Source: Haemonchus contortus (taxonomy: Eukaryota > Nematoda > Chromadorea > Rhabditida > Trichostrongylidae). From it: a stretch of DNA of 64,000 nt. Below the pieces are notes generated by a model. It did not search any database, had not been told where the DNA came from, and saw only the letters and a list, made by a program, of their open reading frames with translations. The position numbers were made by a program, and so were the translations under genes. Below, one piece after another: positions 1 through 13,427 of this stretch (positions within the stretch are counted from its first letter, which is position 1; every line of letters begins with the position of its first letter). The stretch lies in contig LS997564.1 in NCBI GenBank assembly GCA_000469685.2, forward strand, positions 39,218,448-39,282,447, read 5' to 3'.

Positions 1-113
1 GAGTCCATCCGCTGAATTGATTCCAGGTGGAATTATTGTTCGCTCAGCATTTTTGCAATATGTAATGTAACCACCGTTAAGGCTTTAGAACAGAGTTGTG
101 AAGTTCGTGCTCT

Positions 114-494
114 AGCTCGTCCCATCCGAGTGCAAACTCCGCCCACTTCGGGCATTTGACCACATTTGTTCTTTTACACCTTAGCACCTTTTTGCCTCAT
201 TCCAGAACGTTGCTGAAGTGAGATATAAATTTTTGATCAAAGCTCCGCCCACTTTGGTGCCAGCCCCGCCCACTTCTGGGATTTGACCACATTTGTTCTT
301 ATGCACCTTAATACCTTTTTGCCGCATCCCAGAACGTTTCTGAATAGAGTTATACATTTTTGATCTAAGCTCCGCCCACTTTGGTGCCAGCCCCGCCCAC
401 TTCGAGGGTTTGGCCACATTTGTTCCATGACCACCAACCACTTTTTTCCCGCATTCTAGAACGTTTCCGAACAAAGTTACACTCATTTTTGAAA
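114..494. repeat. 127-bp tandem repeat, three copies, GC-box containing
   Basis: Units start at 114, 241 and 368. Each contains CCGCCCACTT twice or nearly so, then TTTGACCACATTTGTTC-like sequence and AGAACGTT. The spacing is exactly 127 bp for the landmarks AGCTC (114, 241, 368) and GCCCACTTC (141, 268). A partial fourth unit may follow to about 540. Confidence 0.9.
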
Positions 495-499
495 AGTTG

Positions 500-1040
500 C
501 TTTCACCTTAACGCACGCCCCGCCCACCGTGGGCGGAGCTTCGCTAAACTTACCCATGCCCAGCACGCATGAGTCCCCGCTCACTCTTTATTTTTTTTTG
601 CTGGCCTCTGCGCCTCAATTGAACCGAGTTATGAATACATCTGAAAAGCACCGCCCATTTTGAGAAAGCTCCGCCCACAGCACGTGGGTCTCCTCCATCT
701 GGTTTGTTGACCCGATCCTAAACTTTGAACACTTTTTCCCGGTGTCTGGAGTTTTTCGAAGCTAAAATAAGATGTTTCTTTCAAGGCACCGCCCATTCCG
801 GCGCTTGCCCCGCCCCCCGTGGGCGTGGCTCCGCAGAGCTCATATGTGCTCTGTTAATCTTGTCTCAGGCTCCACCTATCTCGAACTTGTCCCGATCTCT
901 CCACGCGCTTCTTATGATGATACCGAATTTCGTGACGGACAAACAAACAAACAGACAAACAGACAAACAGACAAACAGACAAACAGACAAACAGACACAC
1001 CAAGGATGTGGTTTATATATAGTAAGGATACCACAAAGTA
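500..1040 (+). mobile_element. Interspersed repeat with RTE/SINE-like 3' tail
   Basis: Further CCGCCCAC boxes occur, some as inverted repeats (CCGCCCA-CCG-TGGGCGG at 521-537). The region ends in TTCGTGACGGACAAACAAAC, a CAGACAAA microsatellite and TTTATATATAG. A conserved CGTGACGGACA followed by short tandem repeats resembles the 3' ends of some invertebrate RTE-related elements; this is from general knowledge and uncertain. No coding frame is present. Confidence 0.4.
938..998 (+). repeat. Microsatellite (CAGACAAA)n
   Basis: GACAAACAAACAAACAGAC leads into about five 8-bp CAGACAAA units, forming the end of the preceding interspersed repeat. Confidence 0.95.
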
Positions 1041-1099
1041 AATATTTTTGTACTGTAATTGTAAGCGTATTGAATCTGTGAACTCTTGTAAACAAACAA

Positions 1100-3420
1100 A
1101 AGGCATTTATTTCTTTACCGCTGAATCAAGCTCAAAGGAGACAGTTTGTTGAGCTTATAGGGTTACCCATTCAGGCGATTTTATCGACTCATTGATGTGG
1201 TTTCAAGAAAATCTTTCCGCTAACTACTACGGGCGACTTATCGCACCTTTCGTTGAATTAGGCCGCTTTGAGGTATTGTCATGGCATTTTTTCGGCCTCT
1301 GATAAGACCATCTCTATTCGTTTGCTTCCTTCGCTGTCGGCAACATCAAATGCCATCTTATACCGATTTCCGTAGATATTTCTCTTTAATTCAAGTTCCT
1401 TTTTTTATTAATGAAGGTTGAGCTGCAGCAAGTATTTAGTAACAGTGCTAAAGTGAGAGAAATTTTGACTAACAATCCTCCTAAGCGTTTCCCATTACAG
1501 ATGCCCAACTCATGGCGCACTCTGAAAACTGATTCGAAGCCAAAGCTTCTACCCTTTTGGTCTTCTTCCTCGTGTAGAAGTCCAATCCATGACGTATTTC
1601 AAAATGTGGTCTACAGCTACAGCTTTATCCTTTTTGATTTACTTCATTTATGATATTCTGTTTCGTTTGAATTGGTCCTTTTCCATGTTGGAGCTTTGTT
1701 TGGAGCCCTGGAAATCCAGAATTCTGACTGTAACGGTTAGTATGACCGTAATTCTTGGGCTAGACCGGCATGCTGGAATCGTTTACCAAGTGGTCACTAT
1801 GAATGCTTTCCCCGCTTAGTTCCGGCCAGTGGCTCCTCTGTTTGTCTCCGTTTAAGGCGGCTAACCCGCTCGCTATGCAGGCATATATCTCCGCTCGGCT
1901 CTTTGGGTATTCATGCCGTCTGGAGGAAAAGTTTATCAAACGGTCACACTGACCAACCTAAGCCTACTTCTTTTCGTCCATCAAGACTTCATTGGACCGG
2001 TTGTGGAGCACTGGCAAAAGGCAACGGTGTAATCTGCAGCTTCAATTGATCAAATCCTTCCGAGAACACGTGAATCGCACTTGTCCCTTGTGGTGGAACC
2101 CAAAAATGGGCTTAGACCGTCTTTGACACCGGAAGCGCTCCGATGAACGTTCTTGCGAACATTTACGATTCGGAGAAGCGATTCGCTAGCTGTGGGTGTT
2201 CGCTTCAGTGATAGCAGATGGACGTTCCGAGTGACCGAATGATATCGGAGGGTAGAGGCTTTGAGAAATCTCCCAGACATGTGGAACTGTCTCCTGAAGA
2301 GATCATTCGACTATAGGCAGGGCGACCCCTTCAGGAACCGCTGGCCTGGACGTACTGCGAGGATGTGCGAACTCTCTTGGGTTATTCGGGAGATGAATCT
2401 GTTCGGGAGGTTTCCTGTCCTCATTGGGCTCATTGGGAGTCTTGAATGAGTGTGAGAGCCATAGAAATTATCACTACCAACTAAGGTAGCCTTTGTTTCT
2501 TACTAACCTTTCCGTACCCTCCCTTCCCCCCTTCAACCCTCCTCCTCCCACCCTAATTCTCCGGCACATCCTCTGAACTGTGTTGGCCCACCACTGTAAG
2601 GCTCAGCTTGCGGAAACCTGCCTTCCAAGATTTACCTGTCCCCCTCGGCTTTTCAAGGGCTTCGGTCTACACCTGCACTCATCGTTCATCTTGAGGTCAA
2701 TGGTGGCAAGCGGTGACTTTCTTCTTTCGGCTTAATCCCAATCGCTACACTGCGCACTCTCCTTTGTAGTCCTGGAGATGTCCTACAACGTTCCCATCCA
2801 CGACGGCAATAGCTGTCCTTGGTAGTTTTTGGTAGTACACTTTGAGGGTTAGTATTACACTGACCCGAACGCTGCCTCCTCCTGCCTTTGATAAATTTTA
2901 CTGCAGTAATGCCCTCGTTTATTGATTGACCAAAGGTTTTCCTGGAAGGGTTCCTTGATTATTTTTTATTGTTAGTTTTATTTATTTTTTCTCCTCCGTT
3001 GTTAGTACGATAGTTGTTATGTTGGTATGATGTGTCGAATTCCGCTTAGGGCATAGGCGCTATATGCAAATCCTTGCTGTAATCGCGATTCACACAATGC
3101 GATTGACTATCGTATCGGGTGTTTTGACGGAATATTCCAGAATGTTTCCACTTTTGTATGGATACAAATAATATTTATTTCTACTTGTTTGTATTTACAT
3201 TACTGGCAGGATTACTGTAGCATTAACAGATCATAGAGATCAGTAGATGAACTGATAGGCTACGCACAGCGCTGTAGACGCGCCTAGATTTACTTTTCCG
3301 TTGGATCACCCGATCTGTACCTTCCCGATACCCAACGGGTCAGTCGTCCCACTCTTTCTATGGCCTATACTGTCGGCTGCTAGGGGAAAGTCAGGCGACG
3401 GGAATAGCAATAAAGTAATC
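1100..3420. other. No gene seen
   Basis: Mixed-composition sequence without a convincing exon, repeat or RNA. Open frames here are short and lack splice context. A pyrimidine-rich stretch lies at about 2515-2560. Confidence 0.5.
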
Positions 3421-3445
3421 AAGGATGCGCCATGCACTTTCGCGA
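3421..3445 (-). mobile_element. SINE 3' end fragment
   Basis: AAGGATGCGCCATGCACTTT: the family's terminal signature without recognisable body. Confidence 0.4.
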
Positions 3446-6400
3446 GAGCAGCTTCTAAGGATTACTTGAAAGGACTTGATCTCTTGATCCGGAGTGTTTT
3501 TTGGTTTTTATTTATAAATAAAGCATCCGATAAATGCATCCTTAGTCGGTTTTTATGAAATGGTATCGTGGGTTCAGATGTCAATACCAGTAGTGGTAGG
3601 TGAAGAGTTGCTCGCATGGGAAGGGTGGGGGTTGCTTCGGCAGAATACGATACAGGTTGGTGGAAATGCTACCCCTTGTCTATTTCTAGGTCTCCGCTGC
3701 ATAGAATAAAATCAGAATGACGAAAACGTGTTTTGAATAGGAGAACTTAATATGGTCACCTTTTTTCGGCCTCTTCTGGCGAACAGGTTGCGTACAGGAA
3801 GTTTCTGACCATGGTCGGTCGAATCCCATGAGGGATACCGCTTCATACTGGCCTAAATGTGACGTTCCCATCCGGAATACTAAGGACAGCACTTGCCCTG
3901 TGGCGTTAATTCGTCATTGGTCGTAATTGCATGCTTTCATGTCGGTCGATGGTGGCAAACAATTACGTGGTCGAGCGCGGCTTCCCCACGAAACGGCAGC
4001 AGAAGCATCGGCGGCAGCGATGGCAACCTTCTACTAATGCCATCTCGGAAGAGGCTGGACGAGCTAAAGTGCGAGACCGAAGGGAGGAGATGGGAGAAAT
4101 GAAAAGAGATCAATAGGAAGCATAGGGATTGGTTGCCAGAATTTCTATCGGGAACAAAGCTCCTATGCGTTTGTAACTATCGGTAGCATGGGTATGTATG
4201 GGAAGGTCCAAGCATAGGTCTAGGTACCGCATACTGAGGAATGGATCCTAATGTCTGAGAGAAGTCCAGGATGTCCAGACTGGAATATATAAAGGGGGAG
4301 GGGAATGGGAGGGGAAGGTAACGATCGGTAAAATTTCATAAATTGCTTCCATATAATCCTTCTTTATCGCTTTTTTATTAATCCCTTTATTTTTATACCT
4401 CAGTTTACAGCGTGAATGAATAGGTACAGATTGTTAATAGCCATGACGTTGATAGACAAATAGCTTGCTGACTTTAAGAAAAGGGGTGTGAAGAGAGCCG
4501 GGTTGTCTGGACAGATTAATATAAAACTATTACAATTATAATTATTGCTGGTATGGTATTTCTCTCGTATCCTTCCTTTCCTCATTTTCGATGTTAGTAG
4601 CTAGACAAAAGGCGTAGGTACGCGAATTTCGAATAAAAACATTTTTTGAAAAGAAGGCGAACGCATGGCGCAGTCAGCGGAAGTGTACATTTCCATTACA
4701 TTTTTTTCAAAAGTGCGTTTGGAAGTTATGAAATGTAATGCAGTAATTTCAGTAGCTAACATTAACTTCGAAGATTAGGCCATGCTTTCGTCTCCAGTTT
4801 AGTTCCTTGGTGTGATGTACTGGGTTGAAGAGGGAATTCGATGGGTGTTTTTATCTGCTTACCTGTTTTCGTTGGCCAATCAACTGACTCCGAGGAGATA
4901 GCCAGTCCTGGAATGGCTTAGATTGAACCTGAAAAATAGTTTGACTCCAAATGGAAAATCCCAGGGTCTCTCTGAAAGAGATCACTAACCTTGGTTGTCT
5001 GGTGATCCTTGTGATAGGATGTTTTCTTTCTACAAGTTCAAGAAAAACACTATGAAGCTTCCAGATAAATTTTGGTAATACGCCTTGCACTCTACTCCTG
5101 CCCCTATTCATCGTGAAATCATTTTGAGGACTACTGGATTCCTGTCATTCAGTACCCGGGGACACCTCTAACTAGCCACTTTTGAAACCAAACGCAAAAT
5201 TCTGGAAATCTTCAGTCAACTGTGAAAGTGCAACTGTTAAAGAGGCAAAGCAAAAAAATCAGAAAAAAATCGAAAACTTCGGATAAATTCATTTACGATG
5301 GCCAGCATTTTCAAGTTTTCTCTTGGATCTTTGTTTAGATTTTTTCTTAGATATTTGAGCAGTTCATGTGCTGTACCTACATAGGACTATGTCTAGACGA
5401 TCCTCTGGCTATATCTGTTCCCAAACCAGAAATAATGCTCGATTGATGGAACGGGAGACTCCATGATATGTCTTTCCAGAGCTTCACTGACTAGTTTTTT
5501 GCAAATACCGGCTGTCCTCGTCTTGCACTTTCTTTTTGCAAAGTTCTGCAACATTTTCTTCAATCTTTTTTTTTGTGGTCGTTTTTTCTTTCTTTTGCTT
5601 CTATGAAGGTCCACATTGACGTAGAGAGATCGTCAAACGCTTTGAGCTTCAGACGTCTCGCTAGAACATGAGGGTCTGCTCTCTCGTCAGGCATTCCCTT
5701 TAAAAAAAGTCTTCTCTAGTCTTGCTCTTGGAATTAGCTCTCTCTGGTCTTCATGCTGGTCTCCCCCTCTTCGTTCTTTCTTTCATTAGCCTTCCCTTCC
5801 ACGAGCCTTCCAAACCGTAACCAAAGGTGTAATCACCTTCTTTTGGAATGTCTTCGTGGTAAGGTAAGGAGTAGGTGGGCTAGCCATAGGGGAGTGACAG
5901 CCTTTCCCACCTTACCCAAACTGCCCCTCTTCCACCCTTTCCATCAGGCCTAGCCCTATGCGATCAAGTGGATAAAGGGCAAAGGGTCGAGGGCAAGCAT
6001 TAAAAGGGCCTGTCGAACTTTCCAGCTTGGGAGCGGACCAGATTTTCAGGGATCGGTTTTGGGCAAAATTTCTGAATCACCTCCTTCCGCTTTACCGTAT
6101 TCCTGTGCCCTGTAAGTTTTTCCGAGTGATTATGGCAGTTTTAACTACAAAAGTAGATTAAATGATCGATATCGATTAATCTTAGCGGTGGAGCCTTTGC
6201 GGGGAAAACAAACAATTCCAGCAGAAAACAAACATAGCCACAATTTACATATCCTCTTCGCTTGAGGCCACATAATGCTGTCGTAGGGGAGCAAGTTGAC
6301 GTGTCCATATGTTTCATTGACTTTTAGGTTCAACTTTGGAATCTCTGCTATCAATTTATCAAATTGTTTACCTTTTTGATGGGCTATTGTATTTGTTGAA

Positions 6401-9264
6401 TATTTTGTAAGCAGTGATCGCTGGACACCAGAACGCAAAAAGCAGGTGGAGTTTTCCCCCAATTGGGAAGGAGTTTTCCTCGTCTTTCTTAATTTTTGTG
6501 GATATTTTCTCTATTTTGTCACCTGTGCTCCTTTCCAACGCCGATTTCTGAACCTTGCCTTCACCTCAACTACCCCTTTGCTGTTTTTCTCCCCTCGTTG
6601 CCTCCCGAACTGATCATGAAGTAGCTGAATGTTTGGGAAATCGTTGACGTTTTCGCTTTGTTTTCTTGGTGGTCGTTCCCCCATCCCGAAGATAAACGTG
6701 TTTTCCCGGTCGTCGTCGTCTTGGTCGTTGTATGGGGGTAGCGACGGTCCTCATCGTAGACGTGTAGACCCCAACTTATGAGCCCTCTCCAACGGTCACA
6801 CTTACACTTCACATACACAACAGCTAGTAGTCAGTAGTCAGTCAACCTGCTTTTTTCTCGAACACAGGCGAAAGACCTACGAGGTCAGGTGGTCTTCACT
6901 GGTTTTTTCCCCTGACGGTAAACTCTTTGTCTGCTGTTTAGCCATAGGACTTTCATAGCCGCTTGAATTGTTCCGGCTTCGTTCGAAACGTAGGCATGAA
7001 CTCTTTCAGTTACCCGAGTAACTCGATATTCACCAGAACCTGCTCTCACTCTTCTTCGTTCACTTCTTTGCAACCCTTTTTTTCGTCTTCTCCAGGAATC
7101 TGCTGCTGGTCCCTAATTTTTTTCGATTAGACCCAGAATCTATCAGTTTTCAGGTACCTTTGATCGTTTTTTCTAAGGAGAGTTCGTATTTTGAACTTCT
7201 GGTTATCGACCCAGGTAGGACTATCGTAACACAAAATCTTTCGGTCCTCTGTCCAGAAGAATGGGCTCTGACAGGAACGTTTGAAGGAGAGGAATGTGGG
7301 GTTGTGATGGAGTAGGTGGATGCCTCCTACGCAACTTCATAGCCCTCTCCTTCCTCCCATTCCTTTTGGGTATGTGAATTTGCGTCATGGTCAGTGGTTA
7401 TGACCGGGAGCTGATCCTTTCGCCTTCTTCACATTTGATCATCAGGTTCTACGGCCGGAGGAGGGGGTGAGTCTAAGGCTTCGCCGCTATCATACGCAAG
7501 GTCCAAGGTCGAATGACAGATCGAAGTTCGCTCGGACCACCTGCCCGGGATCCCTATTCTTTGGATGACAGCCGGGCGGTCCCAGTCTTTTGGGGAGAGA
7601 GAAATCACTGGGTCTGAGGCTTCTCCATCGAGTCACTGCCACTACCACGACGAGAAGTGCTCTCACTTGTGGTTCGATGTCCGATAACACTACGGCAGTG
7701 TGAGGCCATTACCTATCTCGGGATTTCCCACTTCAAACGCAAGTTGGTGCACCTTCTCCCATCAGGACTAGCTTGAAGGAATGCAAACGTGGTTTCATCG
7801 CCTATACGGCTGGTATTTTTCGTATTCCAATGCATGACGTATTGTTCTAGAACCCCCTATCCGGAGTCCGGGTCGTTATCAGTTCCAAGAGGTGCGACCA
7901 TATCAGAAGACTGGGTGCCTTTCACTTGGCTCTTTGGATGCATTCATATTGAGATGCCTTCTTCCTTTTCTAATTATGTCACGTTAATTGTGATTCATCG
8001 AATTTATTCGATTATTTTTGACTGTTTTATTTACGGGGCATCCTTTGATACGGGAATTTTCACCTTTCCATCTCCCACATCAACCATAGCCATCCATAGG
8101 GTATAGTGGTCGATACAGAGGGATAGGAGAGGCTAAGGCTGGTGTTGAGGGCTTCCAAAGGTGAAGCGGGAATGGGGCCGACGTCTGGGAGGGAGGGGAT
8201 GAGTAGGCATCATCATGGATGTTTTAAAAAGTACATTACTGAATCCAGCGCTCTGTAACCCCCAACAAAAAGGTCAGGGACCGTGCTATGGGTAGATGGG
8301 TACCCTGGATGGGTAACCTCTTTTAGAGGTAGCCATCATCCAGCCAAAAATAGTCGATAGCCCTGGAATTCCATACCTTACAGCAGTTCAATGTCTAAGT
8401 AATACCTATCTTACAAGTTGAATACCAATAGTAACGACCCCATAGGACCCTGGTATTACTATAGAGGTGGTAGGGTGAATCCTTAATCGATAATAAATAA
8501 TTAAATCAATCAATAGCTGATGATAAGGGTTCAGAATGCTACGTCCTAGTGCTCCACAGTGGCCTCTCCCGCTTGGCTTTCCCGCTTGGCTTGACGGTTT
8601 TGGTGGGGTATTAAGCCGAATCGCTAATCTTGGCCTCAATCTTTGTCCCGAATTATCCCTCTCCCCTTCAATCCTCTGAATCCTTGTCGAGGACTTTTCA
8701 GACGGACTGCTACAGTAAATCCGAGTGTTCGATGAACAGGACAAACTGTAGCCGTTGGCTAAGGTGGAACGGCACAGCGGCGGCGGTCTTGGACAGCATG
8801 AATCGGTCGTGCGGCGTTTTCCAGAGACAGAGAGAAAGAGAAAGCGCTGGTGTCTTACTCATCGAACACTTTGTGCTCACCGTCTGTGTATGCGTCAGAA
8901 CGCGAACGGGACGTGCATCGTGTTAGGAAAACGTCGTCTATCCAACAAACGAACCGACCTATGCCAGCCAGTATCACACAGGTGCCAGCTAGGCGTCTAC
9001 TCCTTTTGTAGTCTGTAGTCATTCTGAATCGTTCTCAATATTCTCTGTGCTGTTCCTAGCCGGTGTTCGAATCGTCGTCTCCGTTTTCGTGAGTTCAGAT
9101 TCAGCCTCAGGCTAGTCCGGGTCGTTTCTGGCTTTCAGCTGGTACGATTCCTTGTCAAATTCCAGTGTCAAAGTAATTATAATATTTTATCACACTGGCT
9201 GGATGGCTGGAACAGTTGCTTCCCTGATCGTGAACGAATTCGCTGTTCATCAATCGAAGTCTCT
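3446..9264. other. No gene seen; scattered low-complexity
   Basis: No recognisable protein segment. Purine-rich GGGGAGGGG words lie near 4280-4320, and GTCGTCGTCGTC with TAGTCAGTAGTCAGTCAACC lies near 6700-6845. A weak SINE-end-like GCATGGCGCAGTC lies at 4664. Confidence 0.5.
8568..8592 (+). repeat. Tandem 12-mer CCCGCTTGGCTT, two copies
   Basis: Two adjacent copies of CCCGCTTGGCTT, the second separated by one T. Confidence 0.8.
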
Positions 9265-9535
9265 GGAATGCGCCATGAATACGCTTTTGTCCAGATCAGA
9301 GTAACAAGGTGGATCAGAACTTCTTTATCCCGAATCCTATGAGTCCTGAGGCCTGTATAGGATTGCAGGAAATCTGGCCCGAGGCTGATTCGACTCGAGC
9401 TGCGCTTGATGCCCTAGCATCTGCCTCGATACCATTCTCGGGTGTTCACGGTGAGATTCGATCCCACAGGTCCCCACCTTCGATAGAACGCCCTACGCCG
9501 CTACGCCAGTCCATGAGCTACTCTACCTTGGATGC
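9265..9535 (-). mobile_element. tRNA-derived SINE, old full-length copy
   Basis: On the minus strand the head has a polymerase III A box TGGCGTAGCGG (9498-9508, fits TRGYNNANNGG) and a B-box-like GGATCGAATCT (9454-9464). The tail ends in GGCGCATTCC (9268-9277), the family's 3' signature. Confidence 0.7.
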
Positions 9536-11880
9536 ATGGCTTATCCTAGACTTACCACATGAATATTTTGTTTGGCGTCATCTCTGCAGATAGCGTAGTG
9601 GGTGGAATTGCCGTTCAAAATTCAAATGGTAATGCTTCCTGGTCAACCAGACCATTTATCTTCAGCGGGCGAATTAATGGGGATCATATGTGTCTTGGAC
9701 TGATTTGCATATCGGCTGGTCCCACGGCTCACTGCCCAGGCTAAAGACCGATTCAAATGCCTTCTTAATCCCTTTCTGAAGTCGAGCATATGGCGCGATC
9801 CAGGATCGCTTTTCATTTTAAGTTTTTAATCTCTGCTTGTAACAAAAGTCCGCTCCGGCTCTAAACGGACCTTTGAAACTTCCCGTGACCTATGGCCCAT
9901 TCACAGAACGGACATTCTGACTACTTCATAGCCGTTGCCGAAATTGACGTCGAAATCTGTCGACTAAGCGGTGCGGCGGCGCTGTTGGGGAGAGTTTTTT
10001 CTTGGCTAACTCGACGCGTCGGCTCACATTTCGCCAACCGCCATCATTCATTCGGGCCGCCGTTCTGTCCGTCCCCATAGAGCTTGTCTGCCGCCGCGAC
10101 CGACGTTCTGGCCCAACGGATTCTTTCGGCCAGAGGTCGAAATCACCCATTGCCGCCGCCGCCGCTGCCGCTAGGCTTATCTACTTTACTTCTTCGTTAC
10201 TTTGTACTAGTTGTGGGTCTAGTGGGGCCTGGAGGAATCTTCATATTTTGATTTCCAGAAATCACATTCATTACGAAATGCAAAATCCTTCCTAATCTGT
10301 TATTCTCATTAGCAAGTCGGGAGATAAGCGGCGGTCCAGGAGCTTCCCAAGATAGTTTCTTTTCTAAATAAATCAATTTTGCAGACGATTTTTTATTTCT
10401 GTTCGCATTCCGATGAAGTTTGCTCAGGACCCTTCTGTTTAGGTCCGATTTAACACCGGTTGTAGATACTCGTCGAGGTTTCGGGCCCTGCCTTCGTTGG
10501 AATGTTATTTGAGAGAAAAATATGTGAAAAAAACAATCACATAAACAAACAAGGAAAAAATAAACAATAAAGGGAACTAAAGAAGATCTGTCCCTGTAGG
10601 CCTTAGTCCTAGTGGGAAATTTCAAGAGGTAGGGGAGGGGAAGGGGTGTAAGTGTTGCACGGGTGCAAGAAGTAGTCCCAGGCATGGGTAGGAAGAACGG
10701 TCCCAGGTATTGATAGGTGTTTGGTGATCCTTCAGACGTCACATGTCGAACCCATCATTCCCAAACCGTTTTTCCCTGTTCGCTGCTCCCACTGGTTCCG
10801 GAACGATTTCAGAACAGTGAGTCATCAAGCATTTTGTTCTTTACTCGGGAACCACACCCAGTGAAACGTCATTCGGATTGGCTCCCTAGTTTCTACCCAT
10901 TTGGGGGCTCGATCTTGCTGTCTTGGTATTCCATGGGATATATTTCAATTGATTCCTCTATTATTCCGGGTAAAAGCCATGGTCGAGGGGATTGATCAGC
11001 CCCGAAAAGGTATGTTTCATAAATTTTTCACCCAGGTGAGTCCCAAGTAACGCCCTAATACAACTTTGTTCCTAGTCACTCAAGCTTTACTTTCTATTCT
11101 GTCTCACAATGCTCTTTTTCGTTGTAAACTCCCGGGGAAACTTATCATTTCACTCACTTCACCCAACAATTCGCTCCCACGTGAAATCCCTTCGCTCTGA
11201 CCGAGTCCATTTCATATTTACCCCTAATTCCCTCCCATGAATCAGGATGAAAGCTCAGTGTTGGAACAAAGGGATCCCGGTCGGGCGTTTATCAACCGGG
11301 CTTCTTTAATGGCCTTTAACTAGTTTGACTGCTTAGCGTTTTACTGCCTGGTAGGCCCAGTTTCCAAGACCGAACCCATTGACCAGTAATGATATCCGCA
11401 AACAGCGGTATGACGGATTTTTGAGGCAACTGTTTCAAAGAGCCTTTTCGATGTAATACGTCGACGTCAAAGTCAGGCGACCGAGGTCGCTTGCGAAAAA
11501 GGTTACTGGAGAACTATACGATTCATTCCAACTGACTAAAGCCAAACTTCATTTTTATTTCCGTATCATCCATGTATTTCTTCAGGTATTTAATCTGGCT
11601 CTCATTGATTGCCCACTGTTCCGATTCATTCACTTCTCTCAATTGGTCTTACTTTGCCTTACTTCTTGTTATCACTCCACAATCAATGATGTTGTCTAGG
11701 GAGGAATAGCAGGCAAAAGCAAGTGTATGTCGAAAAATTCGCTTCAGAGAAGGATAAGCTGGGCACAGAGTATGGTGTCGTGCTGTGTTGCATTTTTCTA
11801 GCTGGAATGTGTCCTCTTCTCGAAGTAGTTGTTCGTCAAAATTCAAAAACTCTAAGAATTAAGCAAATGAATTTGAGGGA
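9536..11880. other. No supported gene; GC-rich patch at 9,960-10,180
   Basis: The patch has GCCGCCGCCGCCGCTGCCG near 10150. On the minus strand a start ATGGGTGATTTCGACC with an open frame of about 40 codons precedes a possible donor AAT|GTGAGC near 10033. This might be a first exon, but no partner exon was found. Confidence 0.35.
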
Positions 11881-11918
11881 ACTCACATTTGGGAAGCATG
11901 AGCTTCCCAAATGTGAGT
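11881..11918. repeat. Perfect 17-bp hairpin, 4-base loop
   Basis: ACTCACATTTGGGAAGC, loop ATGA, then its exact complement. Flanking GAATTTG and CAAAATTC could extend the stem after a small bulge. There is no T-tract or gene next to it. Confidence 0.95.
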
Positions 11919-12432
11919 CAAAATTCTAGCATGAGCTCCTGTCTATGGGAACTTGTCGTAGAATGGGATTCAGAATTTTTTAGGCACTCTAACGCGTACT
12001 TTAAATGTGTATCATTAAACGAGGTCAAATTCGAGATAAGTGATAAATAATTGTCGTATAACTCGTGTGCGATACGGATTTCGAGCTTCATTTTTGTGTT
12101 CCCCCATCCAGAATTTTTCAATTCAATCTTGCTCCAATGATATGTCTTTCAACTACGCATCAGAGTGTCTACAAAATTCTAAATAGATACAGGATACGTG
12201 GCGAATTCCGGGAGGCCTTACAGTGTTGATGATCGGACCACGGAAGGACAATATGACAGGACCAGCATCAAAGTTAATTCCGGGCAAACCTCAAACTCTT
12301 TCGCGTTTGAATTTTTTTGAAATTTGTAGACGTAGAAGTGCTTAGATGTGCTCTTAGTATTCTTTTTTCAAAACCCTGCTGAAAAAGTCTTCTACTTCTT
12401 TGTGCGTACAAATCAGCATCGATGGGGAGCTA

Positions 12433-12482
12433 TGAGCTCACTAGGAACATCTACGAGGATGTAGATGTTTCTCGTGAGCTCA
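12433..12482 (+). repeat. 22-bp near-perfect hairpin, 6-base loop
   Basis: Arms 12433-12454 and 12461-12482 flank loop GAGGAT. As plus-strand RNA the arms pair at all positions except one mismatch and one G-U. It is shorter than a usual miRNA precursor. Confidence 0.9.
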
Positions 12483-13427
12483 GATCTTTCTTTCTTGGCC
12501 ATTTTGCTACCTCTCCTGATCAATAGTTTTTTAAAACCACATAGGTAGTTGACGCATTCACCTGAATCAGGGTATGCTGCTACGATGAGCTCACTTTCTG
12601 ACTTCATATTAAGGTTCTTACGATGCACCGTCCCCATTATTATGCAGAAATGTCGAATTTATTTCCCGAATCGAATTCTTATATACCTATGGTTTCCAGT
12701 ATTGGACTGCTTCCTTCAATCCCATTTACTTCTCCATTCCAGTGAAGGAGAAAGCTTCCTAGTACAGTACTTCGTTAAGATTACTGTAATTTCGAAAGTC
12801 ACAAGAATAGCAGAGTTTCTAGTTGTTTTTTTTCAAGACCCAAGATTGAAGATCTTCCTTTTTGATCATTCTCTAAAATCTTCCTGATAACGTTCGGTCA
12901 TGAACGGTGAGAAAGATCGATCGCTCCAGAGGCATATGAGTTTTCGTTTCAGTCAACGGCACCCTAAATCTTATCTTCACGAAGGCTCCACGAGCGAGCT
13001 GATTTTTTTCTTACGGTAAATGACCGACTAGGGACCACGAAGAGTATCATAGAGTAATGGCGCCACGGGTTTTTTGATGTTTTCGACAATTTGTTAGATC
13101 GTTGCAGATGGGCCTGAAAAACTGCATAGGCATTACAAAAACTCGACTATTCACAAATGAGGGGAGGTTTTTCTGGGAGGAGCGGGTACCGCAAGTTGCG
13201 CATCCTTTGCGTTTGATTTTTTTGAGCCCCTTTTTTGAAGGGGACAAGCCGGCACGTCTTCAGAAAGAAGCTGTTGTTGTGGAAGGAAGCTTTGCTTTGC
13301 TGTTGTGTGGGATCATCGTGACTTTCCCATCAAATTTTCTCAAAAAGCCACAACTATCACTCCTTGCTGGCCAGTTCAGTTCGTAGGGTGAGGGTGAAGT
13401 TTTTGCCATAATTTAGCTCTTTTTCTG

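Noticed and set aside
181..486. Minus-strand frames with repeated KWAGLAPKWAEL
   Set aside because: They are translations of the 127-bp tandem repeat, so the repeat in the peptide is not evidence of a protein.
10197..10742. Minus-strand open frame of 181 codons
   Set aside because: It crosses A-rich, G-rich and intergenic-looking stretches, has no domain, and the hydrophobic run comes from an AAACAAACAAGGAAAAAATA-like segment. Probably chance.
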